Below, piece by piece: positions 43,280-51,025 of a stretch of 64,000 nucleotides of DNA (the stretch's first letter is position 1; each line of letters starts with the position of its first letter). Both the position numbers and the translations under genes were made by a program. The stretch comes from Lachnospiraceae bacterium (lineage in GTDB: Bacteria > Bacillota > Clostridia > Lachnospirales > Lachnospiraceae). The DNA lies in the NCBI GenBank assembly GCA_017612555.1, contig JAGAFR010000066.1:23037-87036 (forward strand), written 5' to 3'. The notes under the pieces were generated by a model. It did not search any database, was not told where the DNA came from, and saw only the letters and a program-made list of their open reading frames with translations.

Positions 43280-44644
43280 TCACTCCAATTCTACGATACC
43301 GAGCTTCTCGGTCTTAAAATCATCGGCTGTAGGCATTTTCGCGTTATCTTTACCTTTACTGATATACAGTCCCTGTATAACGGCAAATACGCATGTGGTT
43401 ACCGCAACACTCGTTCCACCGTAACTGACAAGGGGCAGTGTCACCCCTGTAAGGGGGATAAACTTGATAACTCCGCCTATGGTAAGGAAAACTTGGAAAA
43501 TATACGCAACGGAAAGTCCAAGCGCAACAAGCTTAAAGAACGGATCGTCAAATTTCATCGCAATGTTCATGAACATGATAAAGCAAGACAGGCACAGCAA
43601 TACAAGGCACATTCCGAACACCACGCCCAATTCCTCGCAAATGGCTGCAAAGATAAAATCAGCGGCAACAACCGGTATCGTATCCGGAGCCCCCTGACCT
43701 ATCCCCATTCCCAGCCATCCTCCCGTACCTATGGCGAACAGACTCTGTGCTATCTGATAACCGGCATCGGTAATGTTTCCCATCGGATCCAAGAAAGCAG
43801 TCACTCTTACTCTCACATGCCTGAACAGTTTGTAACCGGCAACTGCACCCGCACCTCCTGTGATAAATCCTATGAGGTAATACAGGGTATTTCTGCTTGC
43901 CGCATAAAGCATTGAAAAATATACTACGAAGAAAATGATCGCGCTTCCCAGATCCTTTGAAGCCACCAGAAGCAGAACATGCGCACCGGCAACGGCTGCG
44001 CTTATCAGATAATCCTTAAGCCTGTGGCCGTGTGCCAATAAAGAGGCTATCGCAAATACAAAGATGATCTTAACATATTCAGATGGTTGAAACGTATAGC
44101 TTGCTATATGTATATTGATCTTGGATCCGTTGATCACTCTTGAAAACGCAAGTACTGCGGCAAGGGAACCCAAGCCGACGGCAACATAAACCCATTTGAA
44201 TTTTTCAAAAAAGCGTATCCTGCTGATCACATAAGGCACAACAAGCGTCACTGCTACCGATCCCGCCACGATATAAAACTGTCTCATTGCCTTATTGTAT
44301 GAGATCCTTGTAAGTATGAGCAGCCCGATAGTGATCAGCATACACATGTTATTGATTATCAGGGTGTTTGCTCTCGGATATATGATCCTGTACGCGGCAA
44401 GTATGACCAGAATGCCGATCTGCTGTATCAGATAGGCCCGAAGATACCTGATATCTCCCTTTTGCGCATATAAAGACAGGAATCCCATGAAATGAACGAG
44501 CACCATAAAGAAATTCTGGCGAAGATAAATACCCTTGCGGTCATATTCGTTTCCGAAGCGAAATACCGCAAAGCATTGGATAGTGTATATAGACATGCAG
44601 ATTATGATCAGATATCTGCATATTTCGATTATGATCCTGTCCAT
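43280..44644 (-). CDS. FtsW/RodA/SpoVE-family peptidoglycan glycosyltransferase
   Basis: A SEDS-family membrane polymerase of 454 residues with about ten membrane segments. Characteristic segments are FQPSEYVKIIFVFAIASLLA, LLVASKDLGSAIIFFVVYFSMLY, GTGGWLGMGIGQGAPDTIPV with the essential Asp-containing loop, and TGVTLPLVSYGGTSV. An N-terminal extension of about 80-100 hydrophobic residues makes it longer than typical RodA. It lies 3 bases after the U32 gene and 4 bases before its probable transpeptidase partner. A second SEDS gene (rodA) begins at the left edge of the window. Confidence 0.92.
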   Translation of the reverse strand: MDRIIIEICRYLIIICMSIYTIQCFAVFRFGNEYDRKGIYLRQNFFMVLVHFMGFLSLYAQKGDIRYLRAYLIQQIGILVILAAYRIIYPRANTLIINNMCMLITIGLLILTRISYNKAMRQFYIVAGSVAVTLVVPYVISRIRFFEKFKWVYVAVGLGSLAAVLAFSRVINGSKINIHIASYTFQPSEYVKIIFVFAIASLLAHGHRLKDYLISAAVAGAHVLLLVASKDLGSAIIFFVVYFSMLYAASRNTLYYLIGFITGGAGAVAGYKLFRHVRVRVTAFLDPMGNITDAGYQIAQSLFAIGTGGWLGMGIGQGAPDTIPVVAADFIFAAICEELGVVFGMCLVLLCLSCFIMFMNIAMKFDDPFFKLVALGLSVAYIFQVFLTIGGVIKFIPLTGVTLPLVSYGGTSVAVTTCVFAVIQGLYISKGKDNAKMPTADDFKTEKLGIVELE

Positions 44645-44647
44645 AAA

Positions 44648-46777
44648 CTACTCTACGCCTCTTTTTAAGTGTCCTCTCGTATATTTTTCAATCAGACTGA
44701 CATCCGTTGACCCGTCCGTCTGCCTGTGTTCATAATACCGGCCCAGGATATTTCTTACCTCTTCGGGCTTTTCATCCGTAAAGCAAAACCTTACCGATGC
44801 GGGTTTTATTCTTTTAAACAGATCTCTTTCATCCGCGATGCACAGTTTCACGCAGTTGTATATGATATTTGTACACTCTGAGCATCTGCATTCAACGGGT
44901 AATGATTCCTTTTTTCTGTCCTCGATGTATGTAAGGTGTCCGCTGTTTTCCGGGTTACATCCAAACTTCGTATTATATATGCAGTTTGCACTTATCATCA
45001 TGGGAAGACGGCCGTAAACTATGAGCTCTTCTCCCATAATTCCGCGATGATCAAGCTCCCTTTCGTTAAGCTCTGTGGGGACGGTTGAAATGCTCACGCC
45101 ATAATCTTTGAAATACTCATAAGCTTCGGTATTATACGCATATAAATGAATATCCGCCACAATGTCTCCGCAGTGATCCGATCCTCGTAATATCTTTAAT
45201 GACTCAAGGTTCGAAATATAGAATCCCGAAACGATCCCACGTTTTGCACAGTCATTAACAAATTCCGTAACACTTTGAGTGCTGTTTGATCTGTTCTCAT
45301 CTCTTATAACGTAGGGAAGAGCAACATATACTTTCTTTTGCTTAAGATCATATTCTTTCAGGTTGTTATCGCAAAATAACCCGTACGGGATTATCAGACC
45401 GTCTGTATCAAGAGAAAGTACTGCATCAAGTTGTTCCATGTTGATGACCGAAACATTAACAAGCGGTGTCACTTGTGAAACCTCATCGACGGGTTTGCTT
45501 CTTTCAAGCTTATGAGAACAGTCCGTTCTGTGACACTCCGATATAAGATGATCCCTAAACGCTTCAAGACCTGTCCTTCTGATCTCATTCAGCCTGCCGT
45601 TCGGAAGGAACAATCCGGTATCGCACGACACCCTGCATTCCTTTACGGTAAATCCGGTACCGCCGGACTTTATGAGCTGTTTTCTGACACTGTCTTCCGT
45701 CAGCATACAGTTTCTGGCAGTTTCGGGGATCACACCGGTGCTTACGGTTATTGTCCGGCTGTCATCGTAAACACTGATCACCGATTCCTTTCCCGTAACA
45801 ATATCGCATTTGATTTTTACCGGGATCGGATAAGCTTCTTTAGATATTTCCTCCGTCTTATCGGATGTCGAAGAATAGGAAGGGCAGTCCACAGTGATCA
45901 TATCCCTGCCGTTATGCAGATGATAATAGCCCTCGCAGTTCCCTCCTCTTGTATACTTTGATATAAGCCTTGCCCTGTCTGAAGGATCAACTTCGTATTT
46001 ACCGCCCCTTTGGCACAGATCGATGTATTTTCTGTAAACCGAAGTGACAGCATAAACATATTCACTGTCTTTCATGCGTCCTTCGATCTTAAACGAACCG
46101 ATGCCCGCATCAATCAGTTCCGGGATCATATCAATGACACACATATCTTTAAGGCTGAGATAATAATGCCCGTCATAGGAAAGCCTGCACGGCTGCGCAC
46201 ATCGTCCTCTGTTACCGCTTCTTCCTCCGATGAATGAGGACATAAGGCACTTTCCGGAATAACAGTAGCACATGCTGCCATGTATGAAGCATTCTATCTC
46301 CATACCTGTCCTTGCCATCCTGCCGATCTCTTCAAGAGACAGTTCCCTTGCCGGTACTACCCTTTTAACCCCGAGATCCTTCAGAAACTCTATACCCGCA
46401 GTTGCGGTAACAGCAGCCTGAGTGCTCGCATGGATCGGAAGATCGCAGAATTCTCTCCTTAACGCTGACATCACTCCGATATCCTGTACTATTGCTCCAT
46501 CAAGTCCGTATATATACGGTTCATACAAAAGATCATACAGCTCGTCGATCTCACGGTCCTTAAAAAGAGTATTAACGGTAAGATATATCTTCTTATCTCG
46601 CATATGAGCAATATCAAGCGCTCTTTTGAGTTCATCCTGAGAAAAATTAGCCGCCGATGCTCTTGCCCCGAAACGATCGAGACCGAGATATACCGCATCG
46701 GCTCCCGCATTAACCGCAGCGATGAAACAATCATATGATCCGGCAGGTGCCAGTAATTCAACTGTCTTTTTGTTCAT
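44648..46777 (-). CDS. U32-family peptidase (collagenase-like; possible RNA-hydroxylation factor)
   Basis: The 709-residue protein has the U32 core at about residues 5-290: LLAPAGSYDCFIAAVNAGADAVYLG, IHASTQAAVT, CFIHGSMCYCYSGKCLMSS and GNRGRCAQPCRL, with the conserved cysteine cluster. A C-terminal half with a second barrel-like region and more cysteines (ECRCSECTNIIYNC) follows. In enteric bacteria U32 relatives (RlhA, TrhP) act in RNA hydroxylation and not as proteases, so the peptidase label may be misleading. It is the first gene of the block with ftsW, the transpeptidase and the Nudix gene. Its ATG lacks a clear Shine-Dalgarno sequence. Confidence 0.9.
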   Translation of the reverse strand: MNKKTVELLAPAGSYDCFIAAVNAGADAVYLGLDRFGARASAANFSQDELKRALDIAHMRDKKIYLTVNTLFKDREIDELYDLLYEPYIYGLDGAIVQDIGVMSALRREFCDLPIHASTQAAVTATAGIEFLKDLGVKRVVPARELSLEEIGRMARTGMEIECFIHGSMCYCYSGKCLMSSFIGGRSGNRGRCAQPCRLSYDGHYYLSLKDMCVIDMIPELIDAGIGSFKIEGRMKDSEYVYAVTSVYRKYIDLCQRGGKYEVDPSDRARLISKYTRGGNCEGYYHLHNGRDMITVDCPSYSSTSDKTEEISKEAYPIPVKIKCDIVTGKESVISVYDDSRTITVSTGVIPETARNCMLTEDSVRKQLIKSGGTGFTVKECRVSCDTGLFLPNGRLNEIRRTGLEAFRDHLISECHRTDCSHKLERSKPVDEVSQVTPLVNVSVINMEQLDAVLSLDTDGLIIPYGLFCDNNLKEYDLKQKKVYVALPYVIRDENRSNSTQSVTEFVNDCAKRGIVSGFYISNLESLKILRGSDHCGDIVADIHLYAYNTEAYEYFKDYGVSISTVPTELNERELDHRGIMGEELIVYGRLPMMISANCIYNTKFGCNPENSGHLTYIEDRKKESLPVECRCSECTNIIYNCVKLCIADERDLFKRIKPASVRFCFTDEKPEEVRNILGRYYEHRQTDGSTDVSLIEKYTRGHLKRGVE

Positions 46778-46810
46778 ATAAAGTACCCGACGTCACAAGT
46801 ATTTAACCGA

Positions 46811-46840
46811 TAATAATAAAAGGATGTCCGAAGACATCCT
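46811..46840 (-). terminator. zapA terminator with UUCG tetraloop
   Basis: Minus strand: AGGATGTC-TTCG-GACATCCT, an 8-bp stem closed by a stable TTCG tetraloop, followed by TTTATTATTA. It begins 6 bases after the zapA stop. Confidence 0.9.
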
Positions 46841-46845
46841 CATGA

Positions 46846-47193
46846 TCATTTTCCCTGGATACTCTTGATCTGCTTCTCTCTGCTCTCCAGCTTGATCTGT
46901 GACGCTATTAGTTCACGCTTCAGATCATACAGTTCGCGATCTTTTGCCTCTATCTCGTCCTGTAACGAATCGATCTCTTTCTTGACCTTAAAATAATCAT
47001 CGGCTATGTTGAGCAGAAGCAGTACATTTTGCATATCCGCCGGCTGTCTTCTGAAGGAATCTACATTATTGTATTCGGCGATCTTATTGTTGATATATGA
47101 AGATACCTTCTGCAGATACTCTTCGCTTTCATTCCCGCTAAGGGTGATTACCTTCCCACCTATAACGACTTCGATATCATTATTACCGACCAT
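46846..47193 (-). CDS. zapA: Cell division protein ZapA
   Basis: ZapA binds FtsZ and bundles protofilaments at the division ring. The 115 residues start with the globular head (DIEVVIGGKVITLSG, YLQKVSSYINNKI) and continue as a coiled coil to the end (DSLQDEIEAKDRELYDLKREL). The central NVLLLLNIADDYFKVK is typical of the Firmicute form. It stands alone between its own promoter and a strong terminator, next to the U32 gene. Confidence 0.93.
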   Translation of the reverse strand: MVGNNDIEVVIGGKVITLSGNESEEYLQKVSSYINNKIAEYNNVDSFRRQPADMQNVLLLLNIADDYFKVKKEIDSLQDEIEAKDRELYDLKRELIASQIKLESREKQIKSIQGK

Positions 47194-47241
47194 CTGTGCC
47201 TCCTGTAAGCGCTGCCTGTTTGCATCCGCTCATCTCAATAG

Positions 47242-47269
47242 ATTATATCAGATTAGATGAATAAAACAA
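47242..47269 (-). promoter_or_regulatory. Promoter of zapA
   Basis: Minus strand: TTGTTT (47269-47264), spacer of 16, TATAAT (47247-47242) with an extended TGA before -10. It sits in the 80 bases after ruvB; an AGGAGG site precedes the zapA ATG. Confidence 0.7.
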
Positions 47270-47273
47270 CCTT

Positions 47274-48284
47274 TTATTTGGACGCATCTTTTGTCATATC
47301 ATCAATCCCGAAATGCCGGTAACAAAGCTCGGAAGCAACACGACCCTGGGGTGTTCTGTTAATGAAGCCTATCTGGAGAAGATACGGTTCGATAACATCC
47401 GATATCGTTCCGGCATCTTCACCGATAGCTGCAGCGATCGTATCAAGTCCCACGGGACCGCCTGAAAACTTGTGGATCATTGTAAGAAGCATATTACGGT
47501 CAGAGGCATCAAGCCCCACAGGATCCACACCCATAAGGTCAAGCGCCTCAACGGCTACATCTTCGGTTATCACACCGTCATGCCTTACCTGGGCAAAATC
47601 CCGGACTCTCTTAAGAAGCCTGTTTGCAAGTCTCGGTGTCCCTCTGCTCCTTCTGGCAAGTTCATATGCTCCGCTTGATTCTATCGATACATTAAGTATC
47701 CTTGCGGAATGAGTGATGATCGTCGACAGTTCATCTGCATTATAGAACTCAAGTCTGTGAATGACTCCGAATCGGTCTCTGAGGGGTGCAGTGAGAAGTC
47801 CGGCCCTTGTGGTTGCTCCCACAAGAGTGAACCTCGGGAGGTCAAGTCGTATCGATCTGGCGGTAGGTCCCTTTCCCACCATTATATCTATGGCATAATC
47901 CTCCATCGCCGGATACAGCACTTCTTCAACCTGCCTGTTGAGGCGGTGGATCTCATCAATGAACAAAACGTCGCCTTCGGACAGACCGTTAAGTATGGCA
48001 GCTATCTCACCCGGCTTCTCTATCGCAGGTCCGCTCGTTGTCTTGATATGAACTCCCATTTCGTTGGCGATGATACATGCAAGTGTAGTCTTACCAAGCC
48101 CCGGAGGCCCGTAAAACAGTACATGATCAAGAGTATCATGTCGTCTCTTTGCAGCCTCTATATACACTTTCAGATTCTGCTTGGCCTTCTCCTGCCCTAT
48201 ATAATCATCAAGCTTCTGCGGGCGCAGGCTTCCTTCTATCTTGATATCTTCTTCGGTTAGATTGGTCTCGATCGTTCTCTTCAT
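47274..48284 (-). CDS. ruvB: Holliday junction branch migration ATPase RuvB
   Basis: RuvB hexamers drive branch migration with RuvA. The AAA+ core has [13 protein letters not shown], Walker [12 protein letters not shown], Walker [10 protein letters not shown], sensor 1 LVGATTRAG and the arginine-finger region LRDRFGV. The C-terminal winged helix has RTPQGRVA. Length 336 is normal. It follows ruvA by 9 bases, and with recU at 22-23 kb provides the Firmicute RuvAB-RecU set. Confidence 0.98.
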   Translation of the reverse strand: MKRTIETNLTEEDIKIEGSLRPQKLDDYIGQEKAKQNLKVYIEAAKRRHDTLDHVLFYGPPGLGKTTLACIIANEMGVHIKTTSGPAIEKPGEIAAILNGLSEGDVLFIDEIHRLNRQVEEVLYPAMEDYAIDIMVGKGPTARSIRLDLPRFTLVGATTRAGLLTAPLRDRFGVIHRLEFYNADELSTIITHSARILNVSIESSGAYELARRSRGTPRLANRLLKRVRDFAQVRHDGVITEDVAVEALDLMGVDPVGLDASDRNMLLTMIHKFSGGPVGLDTIAAAIGEDAGTISDVIEPYLLQIGFINRTPQGRVASELCYRHFGIDDMTKDASK

Positions 48285-48293
48285 GATAAATTC

Positions 48294-48896
48294 CTATAAT
48301 TGGGATATTACCGAAAGCGCACTCTTAAGCACGGTTTCAACATCGTCACCCGAAGCACTCCTGACAGCCTTGTATGCATCCGTCTGAGAATAACCGAGTG
48401 CAGCAAGAGCCAAAGCGGCTTCTTCCTTGACGGATGACATTTTAGCCTGCTCCTTCGGGCCCTGATCCGTATACATCCGGTCAAATTCATTTACAATGTC
48501 TATCTTGTCCTTAAGATCGATAATGACGCGCTGGGCTGTCTTGGCACCTATTCCCGGAGCCTTGGCTATCTGCTTGACATCTCCTGACATGATGGCAAAC
48601 TTGAGTTCATCCGATGACATAACGGACAAAAGCGACAGTCCTCCTTTGGGTCCGATACCTCCTACCGAGATCAGCAATCTGTACAGATCAAGATCATCCT
48701 TGGTAAGAAAACCATATAAAAGCATTGCATCTTCACGAACGCACAAGTACGTATGTACCTTGACTACAGCGCCTATACCCTCTATCAGCTCAAGGCTGCT
48801 TGCCGGCATATAAACATTATACCCGATCCCGTTGTTCTCAAGAACGATCCTGTCCTCGTAAACAGCAGCCACTTCTCCCTTAATGTAACCGATCAT
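48294..48896 (-). CDS. ruvA: Holliday junction DNA-binding protein RuvA
   Basis: RuvA tetramers bind four-way junctions and load RuvB. Its 200 residues comprise the OB fold (MIGYIKGEVAAVYEDRIVLEN), tandem helix-hairpin-helix motifs (LLISVGGIGPKGGLSLLS; KAPGIGAKTAQRVIIDLKDK) and the C-terminal RuvB-contacting helix bundle (EAALALAALGYSQTDAYKAV). It starts 1 base after the preceding gene with GGAGG upstream. Confidence 0.97.
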   Translation of the reverse strand: MIGYIKGEVAAVYEDRIVLENNGIGYNVYMPASSLELIEGIGAVVKVHTYLCVREDAMLLYGFLTKDDLDLYRLLISVGGIGPKGGLSLLSVMSSDELKFAIMSGDVKQIAKAPGIGAKTAQRVIIDLKDKIDIVNEFDRMYTDQGPKEQAKMSSVKEEAALALAALGYSQTDAYKAVRSASGDDVETVLKSALSVISQL

Positions 48897-48897
48897 C

Positions 48898-49413
48898 TCA
48901 TATCCTCCGATCAGTGTAGATCACATTACCCAGTCTTTTGATCAATATATCCGCAACAAAACCCGTAATAAGCCCCGCAATCGCTCCTGTGATAACAAGC
49001 ACAGGAAGGTATGTAAATATATATACACTCGATACCATATAATAAGCGACTGCCGTTTGAGCGATATTATGAAGTACGGCTCCCGAAAAACTGACCCCAT
49101 ATATTGAAAATCCAAATCTTTTCAGCAGGATCATGCCCAAAAGAGACAATGTGGCACCTGCAATACTGTAAGCAAAAGATACCGGGCTTCCGAACAGTAT
49201 GGCAGACAAAGTGATACGCAGCATCAGAACAACCGCAGAATACGAAATGCCAAGCGTATACAGGCACATCACCGTTACGATATTGGCAAGTCCTATACGA
49301 ACTCCGGGCACACGTATGGGAAATACGATAAAAGACTCAATATATCCGAGCATAAGCCCTATAGCTGTTAAAGCTGCACATATGGTTATCTTCTTACTTC
49401 GTGATGGCATCAT
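48898..49413 (-). CDS. Gx transporter family membrane protein (HepS I-like)
   Basis: The 171-residue protein is mostly hydrophobic, with about five membrane segments. It belongs to the family once labelled heptaprenyl diphosphate synthase component I, now usually grouped with ECF-type S components (ICAALTAIGLMLGYIE; PGVRIGLANIVTVMCLY; GSPVSFAYSIAGATLSL). The ligand is unknown. It overlaps the NusG-domain-II gene by 20 bases, its regular partner; ATG at 49410 is an equal alternative to 49413. Confidence 0.88.
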   Translation of the reverse strand: MMPSRSKKITICAALTAIGLMLGYIESFIVFPIRVPGVRIGLANIVTVMCLYTLGISYSAVVLMLRITLSAILFGSPVSFAYSIAGATLSLLGMILLKRFGFSIYGVSFSGAVLHNIAQTAVAYYMVSSVYIFTYLPVLVITGAIAGLITGFVADILIKRLGNVIYTDRRI

Positions 49414-49756
49414 AATCAGGTTCTTTTGCCGTATGTACCGTGATCATCGTCCCGGCCGGAGCACAGCAGATGGATTCGTTGTTACGGCTGATACGCCCCG
49501 TATCAACACATTGCTGCCCCGGGCATGTCGAATACTTCATAAATATGCTTCCGTCCGCAATCTCTATATCATTGATGATACCATTATCTCCTTCTATGTG
49601 TATCTGCTGCGGCACCGACAGATCATATGTTCCGAATATCCTGCCGTGAACATAAACATAGGCAATACCGTCACCTTTATTGTGATGTAATATGAAATAA
49701 GAAATCACGGCAAGAACAAGGATGACAAAGATCAGTATCATGTCTCTTCTGTTCAT
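49394..49756 (-). CDS. NusG domain II-containing extracytoplasmic protein
   Basis: A 120-residue protein with an N-terminal membrane anchor (ILIFVILVLAVISYFIL, about 7-24) and a small extracytoplasmic NusG-II-like beta domain (YVYVHGRIFGTYDLS; CPGQQCVDTGRI; CCAPAGTMITVH). The CPGQxC and following CC could form disulfides or hold metal. Its function is unknown; it is regularly paired with the Gx transporter. The predicted -10 sits so close to the ATG that the mRNA could be nearly leaderless. Confidence 0.88.
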   Translation of the reverse strand: MNRRDMILIFVILVLAVISYFILHHNKGDGIAYVYVHGRIFGTYDLSVPQQIHIEGDNGIINDIEIADGSIFMKYSTCPGQQCVDTGRISRNNESICCAPAGTMITVHTAKEPDYDAITK

Positions 49757-49763
49757 ATGTCAT

Positions 49764-49792
49764 ATGATACTACGCGAACATATGTTTGTAAA
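49764..49792 (-). promoter_or_regulatory. Promoter of the NusG-II-Gx-ruvA-ruvB block
   Basis: Minus strand: TTTACA (49792-49787), spacer of 17, TATCAT (49769-49764), each matching five of six. The expected start near 49757 adjoins the ATG at 49756. Three CATATG hexamers (49754, 49761, 49779) lie over this promoter. Confidence 0.6.
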
Positions 49793-49810
49793 GAATTTTT
49801 ACCCCTTTGG

Positions 49811-49819
49811 TGTTATAAT
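49811..49819 (+). promoter_or_regulatory. Extended -10 promoter of the GGDEF gene
   Basis: TGTTATAAT on the plus strand gives a perfect extended -10. The -35 region is poor at the normal spacing. The short leader ends in GGAGG, 7 bases before the ATG at 49842. Confidence 0.6.
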
Positions 49820-49841
49820 AGTCTGAGTTGGAGGTTGTGAA

Positions 49842-50936
49842 ATGCTACAGAAACTGCTATACGGGCATCAGGGCGATTCCCAGACGAATTATGATGCGAT
49901 CAGATATTCCATTCTTCTGGCCGGTATATCTGTTATACACTTCATATTCATGATAGCTTTTTACATAATCGGTGCAGGCTTTCTCGGTATATATAATACC
50001 GCTATTTTTATAATGTATGCTGCTCTTTCAAGAATGACATCCGATATCAAGTTCTTCGGAAGGATCTATGTGCTGGTTCTGATCGAGGTGGTCGTGCATT
50101 CATGTCTTGCAACGATATTTGTCGGTTGGTCGTTCGGTTTCATGTTCTATCTTCCGTCGCTTATACCTGTATCATTTTATCTTGCCTTTTCAATATCATC
50201 ATTCAGAAGAAAACTGGTGTATCCGTTTATCACGGGCGGATTTGTCCTGTTTGCTTTTCTGCTCATAAGAGCTCTTACTTACATCTTTGACCCGCTTATC
50301 GGAAACGTTGCGATAGGTTTTGAAGTATTTCTGTGTTGCATGAACATCATAATAGGCATAGGCGTGACATTCATTTTCTCAGCATTGTTTGCCGTGGAAG
50401 TAAATTCCATGCAGCTCAAGATGGAAAGCGAACAGGAACGTCTTGAAGATGAAGCAAGCTTTGATCCACTCACTCATTTCCTCAACAGAAGGAGTATGGA
50501 CGAGAGGCTTAATCACACTCACAGGAATGCGATAATCAATGATGTTCCGTACAGTCTGATAATGGCTGATATCGATCATTTCAAAAAATTCAATGATTCC
50601 TACGGACACGATTGCGGCGATTTTGTCCTTCAAAGCCTCAGTAAGATAATAACGACTCAGATCCGATCCAAGGACAGCGTTTGCAGATGGGGCGGTGAAG
50701 AATTCCTTATACTTGTCAATGATTCACAGGATATAGCCATAGACGTGGCAAACAGGATACGGTCTGCGATCGAGGCATACGAATTCAACTATGAAGGGAA
50801 GATACTTCATGTCACCATAACGCTCGGCGTATCCGGGTACTATTCATCCGCCAAGGTCAAAACGCTCATCGAGATCGCGGATAAACGCCTGTACAAAGGT
50901 AAAGAGAACGGACGTAACCAGGTCGTTTATAATTAA
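49842..50936 (+). CDS. Membrane diguanylate cyclase (GGDEF domain)
   Basis: The protein makes cyclic di-GMP from two GTP. Residues about 22-190 hold roughly five to six hydrophobic segments forming a membrane sensor of unknown ligand. A short coiled linker (SMQLKMESEQERLEDEA) leads to the GGDEF domain at about 205-364: DPLTHFLNRR, MADIDHFKKFNDSYGHDCGD, the active site GGEEF, and ADKRLYKGKENGRNQV. An inhibitory I-site RSKD stands five residues before GGEEF, so product feedback is likely. Intact motifs predict activity. It is a lone plus-strand gene, divergent from the NusG-II block. Confidence 0.93.
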   Translation: MLQKLLYGHQGDSQTNYDAIRYSILLAGISVIHFIFMIAFYIIGAGFLGIYNTAIFIMYAALSRMTSDIKFFGRIYVLVLIEVVVHSCLATIFVGWSFGFMFYLPSLIPVSFYLAFSISSFRRKLVYPFITGGFVLFAFLLIRALTYIFDPLIGNVAIGFEVFLCCMNIIIGIGVTFIFSALFAVEVNSMQLKMESEQERLEDEASFDPLTHFLNRRSMDERLNHTHRNAIINDVPYSLIMADIDHFKKFNDSYGHDCGDFVLQSLSKIITTQIRSKDSVCRWGGEEFLILVNDSQDIAIDVANRIRSAIEAYEFNYEGKILHVTITLGVSGYYSSAKVKTLIEIADKRLYKGKENGRNQVVYN

Positions 50937-50973
50937 ACAACCTTTTTGTTGCAAAAGGTATATCCTCATTCAT

Positions 50974-51012
50974 TTCAAAAAAAGGAGTTCCTCAGCTTTG
51001 AGGAACTCCTTT
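50974..51012. terminator. Strong terminator between the GGDEF and EF-G2 genes
   Basis: A perfect 14-bp stem (50981-50994 with 50999-51012) closed by a 4-base loop, GCTT, lies between convergent genes. On the minus strand it is followed by a run of seven or more T, so it is strongest for the EF-G2 gene. On the plus strand the tail (ATACATAC) is poor, so termination of the GGDEF transcript is less certain. Confidence 0.88.
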
Positions 51013-51025
51013 ATACATACAATAC

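Noticed and set aside
50938-50959. A small hairpin (ACCTTTT / AAAAGGT) after the GGDEF gene as its terminator
   Set aside because: The stem is AT-rich and no T tract follows on the plus strand; the 14-bp hairpin at 50981 is the only convincing structure.
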